NCBI GenBank assembly: GCA_900317745.1
Contig: ONHW01000004.1
Location: 52,665 to 116,664, forward strand
Source: an uncultured Bacteroidales bacterium
GTDB lineage: Bacteria > Bacteroidota > Bacteroidia > Bacteroidales > Paludibacteraceae
Length of the DNA stretch: 64,000 nt
Reading direction: 5' to 3'
Shown here one piece after another: positions 1 through 8,787 of the stretch. The position numbers and the translations under genes are program-made. The notes below the pieces were generated by a model. It worked only from the letters and a program-made list of their open reading frames with translations, was not told where the DNA came from and ran no database searches. Each line of letters begins with the position of its first letter. Position 1 is the stretch's first letter.

Positions 1-1598
1 TCGCCAAGGCGCTCGCACTTGATCCCGTTGATTCTACCGGTTTGGCGGAACTGAAGGCTATCGCCTCGGAAAAATCGTTCACCGAAACAGCCTCCGCCGA
101 TATGTATGTTCCCGCTTTGATGACAGATAAGTTCCCCTACCTGGACAACGGCACTACATGCGACGTGCTGTACACCATGCGCGAAGGCAAGTCGAACCGT
201 GTTAAGGAGTTTGACGGAGCACAGGGATTTGCTCTCACCATCGACGATTATGAGACTATCTGGCAGAAGCGCGGAGCCGACTACCTCACACCGGCTACGC
301 TGCCGGATGTGCCGGCTTTCCTCGCTGGCAAACTGGCGAACGCCAAGCAAGGACAGATCGCGCTGATTACCTATAACTACAGCGATGATGAGCCTGATCC
401 CTCTGAACTGTCCGACTTCCTGCCATACGAACTGACACTCGCCGAGTTGCTCGCGTTCCCCGATGAGAAAAGACACCAGATCTCCGGTTATGTAGGAGAA
501 GTCAAGTCGTCTATTTCAGGCAGATTCTACATGATTGACGGCGATTACAGCATTTACGTTTATGGCCTTACCGATGAGGATGGCAACAAGGTTTGGAAGG
601 ACAAAGGCATTCAGCAGGGCGATGCGATCACGATCATCGGCAGATATTCCGAGGAGAGTGGCGAACCGCAGATTCTCGATGGTATCTATGTCAGCCACAC
701 GCCTGCCAACCCGGCTCCGCGTCGCGCACCAATGGCTCGCAAACTCGAGGTGATCAATGCACTTTACCAACTTACTGCCGAAGGATGGCAACCTTATCAG
801 AACGACCAACTCAAGCAGGCTATTGCGCTGCCGCAAAGCGTCTATCAGTCTGCAGGAGTGACGGCAATCACAGATCCAGATATCATCCTCAAGTACCTCC
901 AGGCTGTCTATCCGTATGCGGCGGACAAAGAGATTTATCTCGTTGCCTATATGGGTAAGAACGGTGCTACGGCTGACGAATGGGTGGTCAATGGCACGGA
1001 GTTCGTGCTCACAACAGGATATATCACCGAAACAATGTCATTCGAGGTGAAGAACAACCAGTGGGTAGCCAATATCTCTACCTACCTGCAGGCTAAATTT
1101 GTAGGCGAAGGTCCCGGCAAGTTCACTATCCAGCACGTTAATCTCGATGGCTTGAACTACGCTTGGCGCTATCAGGCTGCGTATGGTATGACCGCCTCGG
1201 CGTACGTCGGTGGCACGAACCATCGTCTGGAAGATTGGCTCTTATCGCCCAATATCCGACTCAAGAAGAGCGTTCAACCGCAACTGACCTTTGATCAGGC
1301 GGTACGCTACGGCAATGTCAACGACAACCCGAAGTGGCTCAACGTAATGGTAACTGACAACTTTACCGGTGATGTAACCACAACCGAGTGGAAACAACTC
1401 GAGTGGCAAGCCGAACTGCCTGATGGCAGCAACTGGATCTTCCAATCATCGGGCGTGTTTGACCTGAGCGAATACAACGGCAAAACTATCGTTTTAGGCT
1501 TCCGCTACAAGACGGATTTCGATGGCATTGAGGTCCCTTCTGCTCCTACTTGGGAGATTCAGAACCTCCTCCTTGCCGAGCCAGCCGAGAATGAATAG
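1..1598 (+). CDS. Secreted OB-fold / choice-of-anchor-J-like protein, 5' partial
   Basis: The reading frame is open back to the window edge (codons begin at base 3), so the true start lies upstream and the first methionine-type codon at 42 is not a real start. About 170 residues in there is an OB-fold-like segment (YVGEVKSS...FYMIDGDYSIYVYG, then GDAITIIGRY). Such modules are common in Bacteroidetes secreted and surface proteins. The last 200 residues look like a jelly-roll 'choice-of-anchor J' domain: LSPNIRL, LTFDQAVRYGN, FDLSEYNGKTIVLGFRYKT, then IQNLLL at the end. That architecture suggests an extracellular carbohydrate- or protein-binding lipoprotein, but no catalytic motif is visible. 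The next gene is another OB-fold secreted protein, so the two may be related in function. Domain calls are from motif appearance only. Confidence 0.75.
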   Translation, partial: AKALALDPVDSTGLAELKAIASEKSFTETASADMYVPALMTDKFPYLDNGTTCDVLYTMREGKSNRVKEFDGAQGFALTIDDYETIWQKRGADYLTPATLPDVPAFLAGKLANAKQGQIALITYNYSDDEPDPSELSDFLPYELTLAELLAFPDEKRHQISGYVGEVKSSISGRFYMIDGDYSIYVYGLTDEDGNKVWKDKGIQQGDAITIIGRYSEESGEPQILDGIYVSHTPANPAPRRAPMARKLEVINALYQLTAEGWQPYQNDQLKQAIALPQSVYQSAGVTAITDPDIILKYLQAVYPYAADKEIYLVAYMGKNGATADEWVVNGTEFVLTTGYITETMSFEVKNNQWVANISTYLQAKFVGEGPGKFTIQHVNLDGLNYAWRYQAAYGMTASAYVGGTNHRLEDWLLSPNIRLKKSVQPQLTFDQAVRYGNVNDNPKWLNVMVTDNFTGDVTTTEWKQLEWQAELPDGSNWIFQSSGVFDLSEYNGKTIVLGFRYKTDFDGIEVPSAPTWEIQNLLLAEPAENE

Positions 1599-1644
1599 GT
1601 CCATTTTCGACCCATTGTCGGACCGTTATCGGGTCAATCCTAGA

Positions 1645-1672
1645 CCTTATAACTTTGACTAAGCTTATAAGG
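1645..1672 (+). terminator. Stem-loop after the first gene, with an embedded -7-like box
   Basis: CCTTATAA (1645-1652) pairs with TTATAAGG (1665-1672) around a 12-nt loop. No T-tract follows. The left arm and loop contain TAACTTTG (1650-1657), an exact match to the Bacteroidetes -7 box, but there is no TTG 20 nt upstream. It may therefore be a weak promoter for the gene at 1749, a 3'-end structure, or both. Confidence 0.35.
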
Positions 1673-1748
1673 CTCTGGAAATCAACACGAAACAAGCCAA
1701 AATTAAGATAATAAAATTAAACGTTTTTTAACCCAAAAACTAACTAAA

Positions 1749-2933
1749 ATGAAAAAGTTCTTTACTTTTGCAGCAATGTTGATTGCTGCGGTGTCAATCA
1801 ACGCCCAGGAGCCTATTCCTGTGACATGTGCTGAGGCTGCTGCCGCTATGCCGGCTCAGTCAGGTGACGAAACTGCTGACGTGTACATCGTTACCGGTTA
1901 CATTACCAACACCAACGGTACAATCAGCAAGGGACAGCAGACCTTCTACATGGATGATGTGAAGGGCTCCCAGAAGACCTTGCAAGGCTACTGGTGTAAC
2001 CTGCCAACTGAAGAGGTAGAAGCGAATCACCCGCTTAACGTAGGCGACAAGATTACTCTTACCGGTAAGATTCTCAACTACAACAACACTCCGGAGATTA
2101 AGAACGGTGACGTTGTTATCCTCGAGCGTGCAACTGTAAAGATAGATACAATTGAAGTATCTGTTTGCGAGGCGCTGGAAGAAGGTAGTTCGCTGAATGA
2201 CAAGGACTATTCGGATGACGTATTCCGCGTATTCGGTCGCCTCAAAGGTACTGATGCTGTCAACAACAATGGCCAGCACACCTTTGAGATGGCTTGCGGT
2301 GACGAGATTTTCAAACCCTACAACTGCAATGGTGCTGAGGGTCTGGAACTTGGCAAGGGTGACTCGGTGAAGGTAACCGGCAAGTTGTACAACTACGGTG
2401 GTGTAATCGAGATCTCCAACGGTACGGTAGAACTTATCGAGAAGAGCGGACAGGAAGAAGTAATTATCGAGGCTACTGTTTCCGAGGCTGTTGCTGCAGT
2501 TATGGCTTTGGAGAAGGGCGCAAAAACAGACGACCGTTATGCTGTAACCGGATTTGTTGATTCGATTGCTACTCCTTACGACGAAGGCTATGGCAATATC
2601 TCGTTCTTCATGACGGATAATATGGACGCTCCCACTTATGACTTTGAGGCATATCGCGTATCTGTTACTCCTCAACAGGCAGAGAAGATTGTTTTGGGCG
2701 TTAAGGTAACTGTTACGGCGGCTTTGCAGCGTTACTATAAGGCTGCTACGGAAACTCTTGATGAGATTGATCTGGCTGAAACAGTTGCCGGTGGTTCGCT
2801 TAAGTTTGCAGGCGAATCGGCTGTGATCAATGTCAACAACGACGCCAAGTCGCTCAAGACTATTGAAAACGGACAGATCATCATTCTCCGTGACGGTGTA
2901 CGCTACAATATGCTTGGAACAGAGATCCGCTAA
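1749..2933 (+). CDS. Secreted protein with three OB-fold domains and a short C-terminal tail motif
   Basis: A 394-residue protein with a clear signal peptide (MKKFFTFAAMLIAAVSINAQ). Three similar domains follow at roughly residues 25-130, 135-230 and 240-345. Each has the pattern 'YIVTGYITN ... FYMDD ... GDKITLTGKI' or 'FRVFGRLKG ... GDSVKVTGKLYNY', typical of OB-fold modules in Bacteroidales exported proteins. The protein ends with a short basic tail (NGQIIILRDGVRYN...TEIR). A related tail ends three other exported proteins of this window, at 40134, 51192 and 54584. No catalytic residues are recognisable, so the role is probably ligand binding at the cell surface. The start is fixed by the signal peptide. 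Confidence 0.8.
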   Translation: MKKFFTFAAMLIAAVSINAQEPIPVTCAEAAAAMPAQSGDETADVYIVTGYITNTNGTISKGQQTFYMDDVKGSQKTLQGYWCNLPTEEVEANHPLNVGDKITLTGKILNYNNTPEIKNGDVVILERATVKIDTIEVSVCEALEEGSSLNDKDYSDDVFRVFGRLKGTDAVNNNGQHTFEMACGDEIFKPYNCNGAEGLELGKGDSVKVTGKLYNYGGVIEISNGTVELIEKSGQEEVIIEATVSEAVAAVMALEKGAKTDDRYAVTGFVDSIATPYDEGYGNISFFMTDNMDAPTYDFEAYRVSVTPQQAEKIVLGVKVTVTAALQRYYKAATETLDEIDLAETVAGGSLKFAGESAVINVNNDAKSLKTIENGQIIILRDGVRYNMLGTEIR

Positions 2934-2994
2934 ATCCCTGAATGAATGGTTCCAAGCCTTACAATGTTTGTAAGTGCGAAAGAACCTGAGTAAC

Positions 2995-3025
2995 AAAGGT
3001 GGTGCATCCGTGATGCACCACCTTT
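2995..3025. terminator. Strong bidirectional terminator between convergent genes
   Basis: A perfect 14-bp stem (2995-3008 with 3012-3025) closes on a 3-nt loop, CGT. The stem begins AAAGG and ends CCTTT, so each strand has a run of T at its 3' side. It lies between the convergent genes ending at 2933 (+) and 3059 (-) and can serve both. Confidence 0.9.
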
Positions 3026-3058
3026 TCGTTTTCGTCATGCGGAACGATAACTTGCCTG

Positions 3059-3610
3059 TCAATGTCGCTCCAGTTCGATAACTTCCAGATTGTCGATTTT
3101 CTGTCCGTCAATCGTGAAGCGGAGTAGGGTTTGTACGGTTTGCCAGCCGCTCTTGCCTGCTGCACCGGGATTGAGTGTGAGAAACTGATAGTGTTTGTCG
3201 TACTGCACCTTCAGAATATGGCTATGTCCGCACACAAACAAGTCAATGTCGTCCCGATTAAACGAATTGTCTTCGGCTGAACTATTGACCGCCTGTTTGG
3301 CTTTCAGGCTTTTCTCGAACCACGGAATAAGCCAAGGATTGTATTTACCCGGATAGCCGCCAATATGAGTCATTAGTACGTTTACTTCCTCCACGCGGAA
3401 GCGGTAGAACTCCGACAGGCTGTAGCGTACCTCTCCTCCGTCTATGTTGCCGAACACGGCACGCGTAGGACGGAACTCGCGCAAGGCGCGCAACACTTCT
3501 GCCGAACCTATATCTCCGGCGTGCCAGATCTCGTCGCACGGCTCAAAGTGTTCGAACACCCGCTTGTCCAGCAATCCGTGGGTATCGCTTAGTAAGCCTA
3601 TCTTGGTCAT
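3059..3610 (-). CDS. Metallophosphoesterase, YfcE/MJ0936 family
   Basis: A 183-residue calcineurin-like phosphoesterase. The family's metal-binding motifs appear in order: SDTHG near residue 8, GDIGS, GNID, THIGG and GHSH near the C-terminal third. These coordinate two metals for phosphodiester hydrolysis; the physiological substrate is not known for most family members. I chose the start giving MTKIGLLSDTHG, because the family begins two or three residues before the first beta strand. That ATG overlaps the TGA of the upstream permease gene (ATGA, 3607-3610), which implies translational coupling. A longer reading frame exists but would extend into the permease gene. The protein is cytoplasmic. 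Confidence 0.88.
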   Translation of the reverse strand: MTKIGLLSDTHGLLDKRVFEHFEPCDEIWHAGDIGSAEVLRALREFRPTRAVFGNIDGGEVRYSLSEFYRFRVEEVNVLMTHIGGYPGKYNPWLIPWFEKSLKAKQAVNSSAEDNSFNRDDIDLFVCGHSHILKVQYDKHYQFLTLNPGAAGKSGWQTVQTLLRFTIDGQKIDNLEVIELERH

Positions 3611-4272
3611 AATCTGGTTAAATAGCGTATAAGAGGAATAGTCAGCAGCACGCTGATGATAGCGGTACAAGCAAAGAAGAACACATCGCGGACGTCAATC
3701 ACGCCGCGGGCGAGGCTCTGGAAGTGCTCTTGCATTAGCAGCCAGTACAAAGCAAAGTTAACCACTGCACCGAGGATGAACGCTACAATCTGGTTCGTGG
3801 TGCTTGCCGCGCACAGCAGGCTTACGCCGAGCATTGCGGCAGCGAGCAACAGCAGTCCTACCATCGAGCCGGCAAAAGCGCCGGTATCCACATTGCCGAC
3901 AGGTTCGGCTATGGCATACACGATGAACAGGTGTACCACGCAGGGCAGCAACGCACAAACCATCACGGTGAGTGCTGCGGCGTATTTCGCCCAAACGATA
4001 CGTCCGATGCTGGTCGGCAATGAGCGCAGCACATCCCAGGTGCCGCTCTGACGCTCCTCGGCAAACAGCCTCATGGTCAGAGCCGGGCACACCAGGATAA
4101 GCAGCCACGGCGCGATAGCAAACAAGCCGTCCACGTTGGCATAGCCTGCATCAATAATGTTCCACTCACCGGGTATAACCCACAGGAACAGACTGATACC
4201 CAGCACAAACAACGCCAGCACGATATACGCTATCGGGGTTGAGAAATAATATGAGAGTTCTTTCCTGAACAT
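3607..4272 (-). CDS. ABC-2 type permease, GldF-like
   Basis: A 221-residue inner-membrane protein with six likely membrane segments, starting MFRKELSYYFSTPIAYIV. The 'KELxxYFxSPIAYI' start and the following 'MRLFAEERQSGTWDVLRSLP' segment are typical of GldF and other ABC-2 permeases. GldF works with an ATPase (GldA) and GldG in gliding and type IX secretion-associated export. Neither a GldG nor an ATPase gene is adjacent, so a general ABC-2 exporter remains possible. Two palindromic hairpins lie just upstream (4281-4333), the nearer only 9 nt from the start codon. The stop overlaps the phosphoesterase start by ATGA. Confidence 0.78.
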   Translation of the reverse strand: MFRKELSYYFSTPIAYIVLALFVLGISLFLWVIPGEWNIIDAGYANVDGLFAIAPWLLILVCPALTMRLFAEERQSGTWDVLRSLPTSIGRIVWAKYAAALTVMVCALLPCVVHLFIVYAIAEPVGNVDTGAFAGSMVGLLLLAAAMLGVSLLCAASTTNQIVAFILGAVVNFALYWLLMQEHFQSLARGVIDVRDVFFFACTAIISVLLTIPLIRYLTRL

Positions 4273-4280
4273 CGTATTCT

Positions 4281-4333
4281 ATCAGCCAAACTTGGCTGAT
4301 ATCATGTTATATTCGATCAGCCAATTGGCTGAT
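4281..4333. repeat. Two tandem CAGCCAA-type palindromes
   Basis: ATCAGCCAAACTTGGCTGAT (4281-4300) and ATCAGCCAATTGGCTGAT (4316-4333) are two near-perfect palindromes. Each is followed by AYCATGTTA, so the pair also forms a direct repeat with a 35-nt period. The same core stem occurs at 9013 and 9833 with different but still complementary flanks. The pair sits between the MFS gene (3' end at 4340) and the ABC permease start (4272). Confidence 0.8.
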
Positions 4334-4339
4334 ACCATG

Positions 4340-5707
4340 TTAGTGCTTAACCTCCTCATTCGGGTTGACAGGCGTTTGGGGGAAGAACAGCCAGAACAGG
4401 ATTGCCACAACCAGTGCGTAGCCTGCGAAGATGTACCAGAATGTTTGCCATCCGGTCCATTGATCAACAGCTGCGCTATGTATGGCTTGAAGTGTCTGCA
4501 CGTCAATGATCTGATCCCATGCAATCTTGCCGGCCTCATCGCGGACGATACCCAGTGCGTTGAAGTCGAACTGCGGCACAACCTTGTTGAACACGGCTTG
4601 TGCAGTCAGTGTACCGATAGTAGCACCAAAACCGTTGGTCATCATCATAAACAGACCTTGTGCACTCGAGCGCATCGATGTGTCAGTCTCGCGGTCAACA
4701 TATAGCGCACCGCTGATGTTGAAGAAGTCGAACGCAAATCCATACACAATACAACTCACTACAAACAGCCAGACACCCGTACCCGGGTTACCCATGCCGA
4801 AGAAGGCGAAACGGAACACCCAGGCAAACATTGCCATAAGCATAACGTTTTTTATTCCGAACCTCTTCAGGAAGAACGGGATAGTCAGAATACACAGTGC
4901 CTCGCAGATCTGCGATATACTGATCAGAATATTCGAGTACTGTACGCCGAACGAGTTCGACCAATCTTTGAAGTATTCAAAACTGCCGAGGAACGGGTTG
5001 GCGTAACCGTTGGTGATCTGCAGACTGAAACCAAGCAGCATAGAGAAAATAAAGAACAACGCCATCTTCTTCTGCTTGAACAGCGCGAACGCTTTCAGTC
5101 CCAGCGCATCAACAATCGACTCGCGCTCTGCGCCACTCTTCAGTTCGCAGCGCGGCAAGGTCAGCGAGTAGGCTGCCATCACAAGGCTCAATCCACCGGA
5201 GAGCAAGAACTGATTAGGTGTAGCCTCCCAATGAAGCAGGCTCACGCACCACATAGATACAATGAATCCTACCGTACCGAACACACGGATAGGCGGGAAG
5301 TCCTTAACGGTATCCATGCCGTTCTTAATCAGTGCGTTGAAGGCTACGGAGTTCGTCAGCGCAATAGTCGGCATAAAGAATGCCACACTCACGGTGTACA
5401 GCGTGAACAGTGTACCGAACTGCACTGCGTCGCCTGCACCGATAGCGTACCAGCCGGCGGCTACCATGAACGTTCCTGCCAAAAGGTGGCAGAGGCTTTG
5501 CAGTTTCTGTGCCTCTATCCAGCGGTCGGCTACTATACCCATCAGCGTAGGCATAAGCAGACTGACTATACCTTGTACCGAATAGAACCAGCCGATGTGC
5601 GTTGCCAAACCGACATTAGCCAGATAGCGTCCCATAGACGTCAGGTAGGCGCCCCAGACGGCAAACTCCAGGAAGTTGAAGAAGATAAGTTGAAGCTTTG
5701 TTTTCAT
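4340..5707 (-). CDS. MFS nucleoside-type transporter (NupG/XapB-like)
   Basis: A 455-residue protein with about twelve hydrophobic segments. The N-terminus (MKTKLQLIFFNFLEFAVWGAYL) and the following 'GIADRWI'-like loop (GIVADRWIEAQ) match the nucleoside:H+ symporter branch of the major facilitator superfamily. It should import purine or pyrimidine nucleosides across the inner membrane using the proton gradient. Members of this branch are frequent in Bacteroidetes. The 60-nt gap to korB upstream contains short AT-rich repeats. The substrate assignment is by family resemblance; a different small polar solute cannot be excluded. Confidence 0.78.
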   Translation of the reverse strand: MKTKLQLIFFNFLEFAVWGAYLTSMGRYLANVGLATHIGWFYSVQGIVSLLMPTLMGIVADRWIEAQKLQSLCHLLAGTFMVAAGWYAIGAGDAVQFGTLFTLYTVSVAFFMPTIALTNSVAFNALIKNGMDTVKDFPPIRVFGTVGFIVSMWCVSLLHWEATPNQFLLSGGLSLVMAAYSLTLPRCELKSGAERESIVDALGLKAFALFKQKKMALFFIFSMLLGFSLQITNGYANPFLGSFEYFKDWSNSFGVQYSNILISISQICEALCILTIPFFLKRFGIKNVMLMAMFAWVFRFAFFGMGNPGTGVWLFVVSCIVYGFAFDFFNISGALYVDRETDTSMRSSAQGLFMMMTNGFGATIGTLTAQAVFNKVVPQFDFNALGIVRDEAGKIAWDQIIDVQTLQAIHSAAVDQWTGWQTFWYIFAGYALVVAILFWLFFPQTPVNPNEEVKH

Positions 5708-5767
5708 ACTATTCTAATTTATGGTTAATGTTAATCATCCATTATTTATGGCAATTCTAATAATTGC

Positions 5768-6829
5768 TTACATTTCCCACCGCTCCAGCGATTGCGTCAG
5801 TTCGTCAAAGGTGTGAGCCTTCGCTTTTTCGCGTACCTCGTTGATCTGTCGGTTGACCGCTTCATCGTAGGTCTCGGCCTCTACGTTGCGGATCACACCT
5901 AAGGCAACCGGCAATGCGCTCTCAACGTTGGCATCTGCTACGTCGGTAAACCGCTCTTGACCCATAAGTGCGAGCAGGCGGTGCAGAGTAGGATCTTGCT
6001 GGTGTGCATCGTGAACGAGTACGCGCTCATCATCAGCAGGCACAACTATGATACGCGGGATAAACGTCTGCGGGTCAATCTCGATAGCCAGACCTTTGTC
6101 TTGGTTGGCACCGAAGATCATCTTTTCGCCATGCTTGAGCACGATAGAGTGCTCGGCACGTTGTTCGCGGTTGGCTATCCACTCGTGGGTGCCGTTGTTG
6201 AAGATCACGCAGTTCACCAGACACTCAATGACTGAGGCGCCTTTGTGCGCGTGCGCCTGAACCATACAATCAACGGTGGTAGGCATATCCACATCCAACG
6301 TGCGGGCAAAGAACGTGCCGCGTGCGCCCAGCACCAGTTCGGCAGGTATGAACGGACGCTCAACAGTACCGAAGGGCGACGATTTGCTCACGAAGCCCTT
6401 GGGCGAGGTAGGCGAGTACTGACCTTTGGTCAGACCGTAGATGCGGTTGTTGAACATACAGATGTTCAGATCTACGTTTCGGCGAATCTCATGGATAAAG
6501 TGGTTGCCGCCTATGGCGAGACAGTCTCCGTCGCCGGACATCTGCCATACGCTCAGTTCGGGGTGTGAGGTTTTTACACCTGTAGCCACTGCACCGCCAC
6601 GGCCGTGGATGGTGTTGAAGCCGTAGGTGTTCAGATAGTGCGGCATACGGCTGGAGCAGCCGATACCCGAGATTACTGCTATCCGGTGAGGCGGAATACC
6701 TATCTGCGCCATGGCTTTCTGTAGAGCCATGCAGATGGCGTGGTCGCCGCAACCCGGGCAGAAACGAACATATTGATCGGATTTATAATCTTGAGGAAGC
6801 ATAACATTTACTATTTGGTTATTTACCAT
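5768..6829 (-). CDS. korB: 2-oxoacid (2-oxoglutarate) ferredoxin oxidoreductase, beta subunit
   Basis: The thiamine-diphosphate-binding subunit of an oxygen-sensitive enzyme that oxidatively decarboxylates 2-oxoacids to acyl-CoA and reduces ferredoxin. The sequence shows FCPGCGDHAIC near the N-terminus, the metal-diphosphate motif GDGDCLAIGGNH, and the partner residues MFNNRIYGLTKGQYSPTS. Length (353 aa) is typical of KorB. The nine residues after the first ATG (MVNNQIVNV) are encoded by an AT-rich tandem repeat. Homologues usually begin only a few residues before the DQxVRxCPGCG block, so the ATG at 6802 (MLPQDYKSDQ) may be the true start. The gene lies 21 nt after korA and probably shares its transcript. 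Confidence 0.93.
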   Translation of the reverse strand: MVNNQIVNVMLPQDYKSDQYVRFCPGCGDHAICMALQKAMAQIGIPPHRIAVISGIGCSSRMPHYLNTYGFNTIHGRGGAVATGVKTSHPELSVWQMSGDGDCLAIGGNHFIHEIRRNVDLNICMFNNRIYGLTKGQYSPTSPKGFVSKSSPFGTVERPFIPAELVLGARGTFFARTLDVDMPTTVDCMVQAHAHKGASVIECLVNCVIFNNGTHEWIANREQRAEHSIVLKHGEKMIFGANQDKGLAIEIDPQTFIPRIIVVPADDERVLVHDAHQQDPTLHRLLALMGQERFTDVADANVESALPVALGVIRNVEAETYDEAVNRQINEVREKAKAHTFDELTQSLERWEM

Positions 6830-6857
6830 TTACGATTTGGTGTTTACCATTTACAAT
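6803..6857. repeat. AT-rich short tandem repeat between korA and korB
   Basis: Imperfect ATTTACC / ATTTACG / ATTTGGT units fill the short spacer and run into the first codons of korB. The same unit recurs in the ispE-trmN6 spacer at 16560. Confidence 0.65.
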
Positions 6858-8704
6858 TCTTTTACGTAATCCACGATTTGTTCTACCTGGAACGGTTGAG
6901 CTGTCATTTGGTTGTATTGCAACAGCGTTACGTTCGGTACTTGCGAACGCAGGTAGGCAGCCAGTTGACCGGAGTTCAGCTCGCAGACAATCACTCGTTT
7001 GTACGAACGGATAATGTCGCCTACGTTGCGTTGCAGCGGGCAGATGTAGTTCAGTTGCAGCAGTGCGCAGTTGAGTTCCTTTGCTGCGGCACGCAGGTGA
7101 CCTTCGGTCGAGCCGAAGCCTACGAGCAGGGTATCGCTGTCAGCATTGCCCCAAACCTCTGCTTCGGGAATACGGTCGGCAACCTGATCCACTTTTGCCT
7201 GTCGGGCGAGGATCATGCGCTGGTGATTCTCGGGGTTAGTGGAGATGGAGCCCTTCTCTGCATCGCGCTCCAGACCCATGTTACGGTACTGGAAGCCTTC
7301 CATTCCCGGGATAGCCATGTAGCGCACGCCGTTCTCGTCGCGAAGGGCGGGGTTGTACTTGCCTTTCAACTCTTCGGGTACGCCTTGCGGTTTGATTGCA
7401 GGCAGTTCAGCCAGTTGGGGAATACGCCACAGGCTGCTGCCGTTGGCGAGATAGGTGTCGGTGAGCAAGATTACCGGAGTCATGTTCTCCAGTGCAATCT
7501 TGCACGCCTCGTAGGCATATTGGAAGCAGTTAGCCGGAGTAGATGCAGCAATGACAACAGCCGGGCATTCGCCGTTACGGCCGTAGATGGCTTGCAGCAG
7601 GTCAGTCTGCTCGGTCTTGGTAGGCAGACCTGTACTCGGACCACCGCGTTGTACGTCAATCACCACGAGCGGTAACTCTGCCATCACAGCCAGACCTATG
7701 CCTTCGGACTTGAGCGACAGACCGGGACCGGAGGTCGAGGTGCACGCCAGGTCACCGGCGAATGATGCGCCGATAGCCGTGCACACGCCGGCTATCTCAT
7801 CCTCGGCTTGTACAACCATGACGTTCATATCCTTGCGTCCGGCGAGTTCGTGCATGATATCCGTAGCCGGAGTGATAGGGTACGAACCCAAGAACAGTCG
7901 TTTGCCGGCTTTCTCGGCAGCGGCAATCAGTCCCCATGCCGTGGCTTTGTTGCCGGCAATGGAGGTATAAGTGCCGTGCTCCTGTTCAGTAGCAGGAGTG
8001 AGACGGATCTGGTTGACGGACAGTGCGAGGTTCTGACCGTAGTTGAAGCCGTCGGTCAGCACCTTGACGTTCGGAGCGATGAGTGCGGGTTTCTTGGCGA
8101 ACTTGCCTTCCAGGAAGTGGATAGCCTTGTCAATAGGGCGGTCGAACAGCCAGCATACGATGCCTAAGGCGAACATGTTTCGCGACTTGAGCATGGCTTT
8201 GTTGTCCATGCCTGAGTCTTTCAGCGCCTCTTTGGTCAGATTGGTCAGTGCGACAGGTACAACCTGTACGGATTCGGGTAAACCGAGTTCGGTGAACGGG
8301 TTGTCGGTGGTGTACAGGGCTTTCTGGAGGTCGGCATCGGTGAACGAGTCGGTATCGACTATGACCACGGCATCTTTCTTGAACAGTGCGTCCGCCTCGT
8401 TGAAGGTAGCGCCTTGCTTGCTGAACTTCGAGCCCAGGGCACAAACCTTGAGTGCCGCTGCGTTCATTGCCACAATCACATCGGCTTTGTCACCCGGTGT
8501 GAACACACCTTTGCCCACATTGACCTGGAAGCCGCTCACGCCGCCTAATGTACCTTGCGGCGCACGAATCTCGGCAGGGAAGTCAGGCAGGGTACTGATC
8601 TCGTTACCCAGAATGGCTGACAGTGACGAGAACAATCCGCCTGTCAACTGCATACCATCGCCCGAGTCTCCGCAAAACCGAACAACAATATTATCTTTTT
8701 TCAT
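6851..8704 (-). CDS. korA: 2-oxoacid (2-oxoglutarate) ferredoxin oxidoreductase, alpha subunit (gamma-alpha fusion)
   Basis: A 617-residue fused subunit. Residues 1-190 form the gamma domain (FCGDSGDGMQLTG...FPAEIRAPQGTLGGVSGFQVN). From about residue 250 the alpha (pyrimidine-binding) domain follows, with LFLGSYPITPATDIMHEL, QAEDEIAGVCTAIGASFAG and TSTSGPGLSLKSEGIGLA. With KorB it converts 2-oxoglutarate or related 2-oxoacids to acyl-CoA in the anaerobic cytoplasm. The ferredoxin gene just upstream is the likely electron acceptor. A wobble-containing hairpin at 8738-8772 separates the two genes, so korA may also have its own promoter or be reached by read-through. Confidence 0.94.
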   Translation of the reverse strand: MKKDNIVVRFCGDSGDGMQLTGGLFSSLSAILGNEISTLPDFPAEIRAPQGTLGGVSGFQVNVGKGVFTPGDKADVIVAMNAAALKVCALGSKFSKQGATFNEADALFKKDAVVIVDTDSFTDADLQKALYTTDNPFTELGLPESVQVVPVALTNLTKEALKDSGMDNKAMLKSRNMFALGIVCWLFDRPIDKAIHFLEGKFAKKPALIAPNVKVLTDGFNYGQNLALSVNQIRLTPATEQEHGTYTSIAGNKATAWGLIAAAEKAGKRLFLGSYPITPATDIMHELAGRKDMNVMVVQAEDEIAGVCTAIGASFAGDLACTSTSGPGLSLKSEGIGLAVMAELPLVVIDVQRGGPSTGLPTKTEQTDLLQAIYGRNGECPAVVIAASTPANCFQYAYEACKIALENMTPVILLTDTYLANGSSLWRIPQLAELPAIKPQGVPEELKGKYNPALRDENGVRYMAIPGMEGFQYRNMGLERDAEKGSISTNPENHQRMILARQAKVDQVADRIPEAEVWGNADSDTLLVGFGSTEGHLRAAAKELNCALLQLNYICPLQRNVGDIIRSYKRVIVCELNSGQLAAYLRSQVPNVTLLQYNQMTAQPFQVEQIVDYVKEL

Positions 8705-8737
8705 TATATAGTAGAGTAGAATGATTTTTCGTCAAAA

Positions 8738-8772
8738 TGCACATCTACAAGCACGTAACTTGCAGATGTGCA
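8738..8772 (-). terminator. Intercistronic hairpin between ferredoxin and korA
   Basis: A 14-bp stem (8738-8751 with 8759-8772) closes on a 7-nt loop. The single imperfect pair is A-C on the plus strand but G-U on the minus-strand RNA. That fits a structure acting in the minus transcript. TTTT follows on the minus strand. It may attenuate transcription so that ferredoxin is made in excess over KorAB. Confidence 0.7.
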
Positions 8773-8787
8773 GTCAATTGAACGTGC

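Noticed and set aside
1650-1657. Firm promoter for the OB-fold gene at 1749
   Set aside because: The TAACTTTG box is exact, but the -33 element at 20 nt is missing, so it is noted only with the hairpin.
1860-3062. A 400-codon open frame on the minus strand antisense to the OB-fold gene
   Set aside because: It mirrors the codon pattern of the plus-strand gene, has no signal, motif or promoter, and crosses the strong terminator at 2995-3025.
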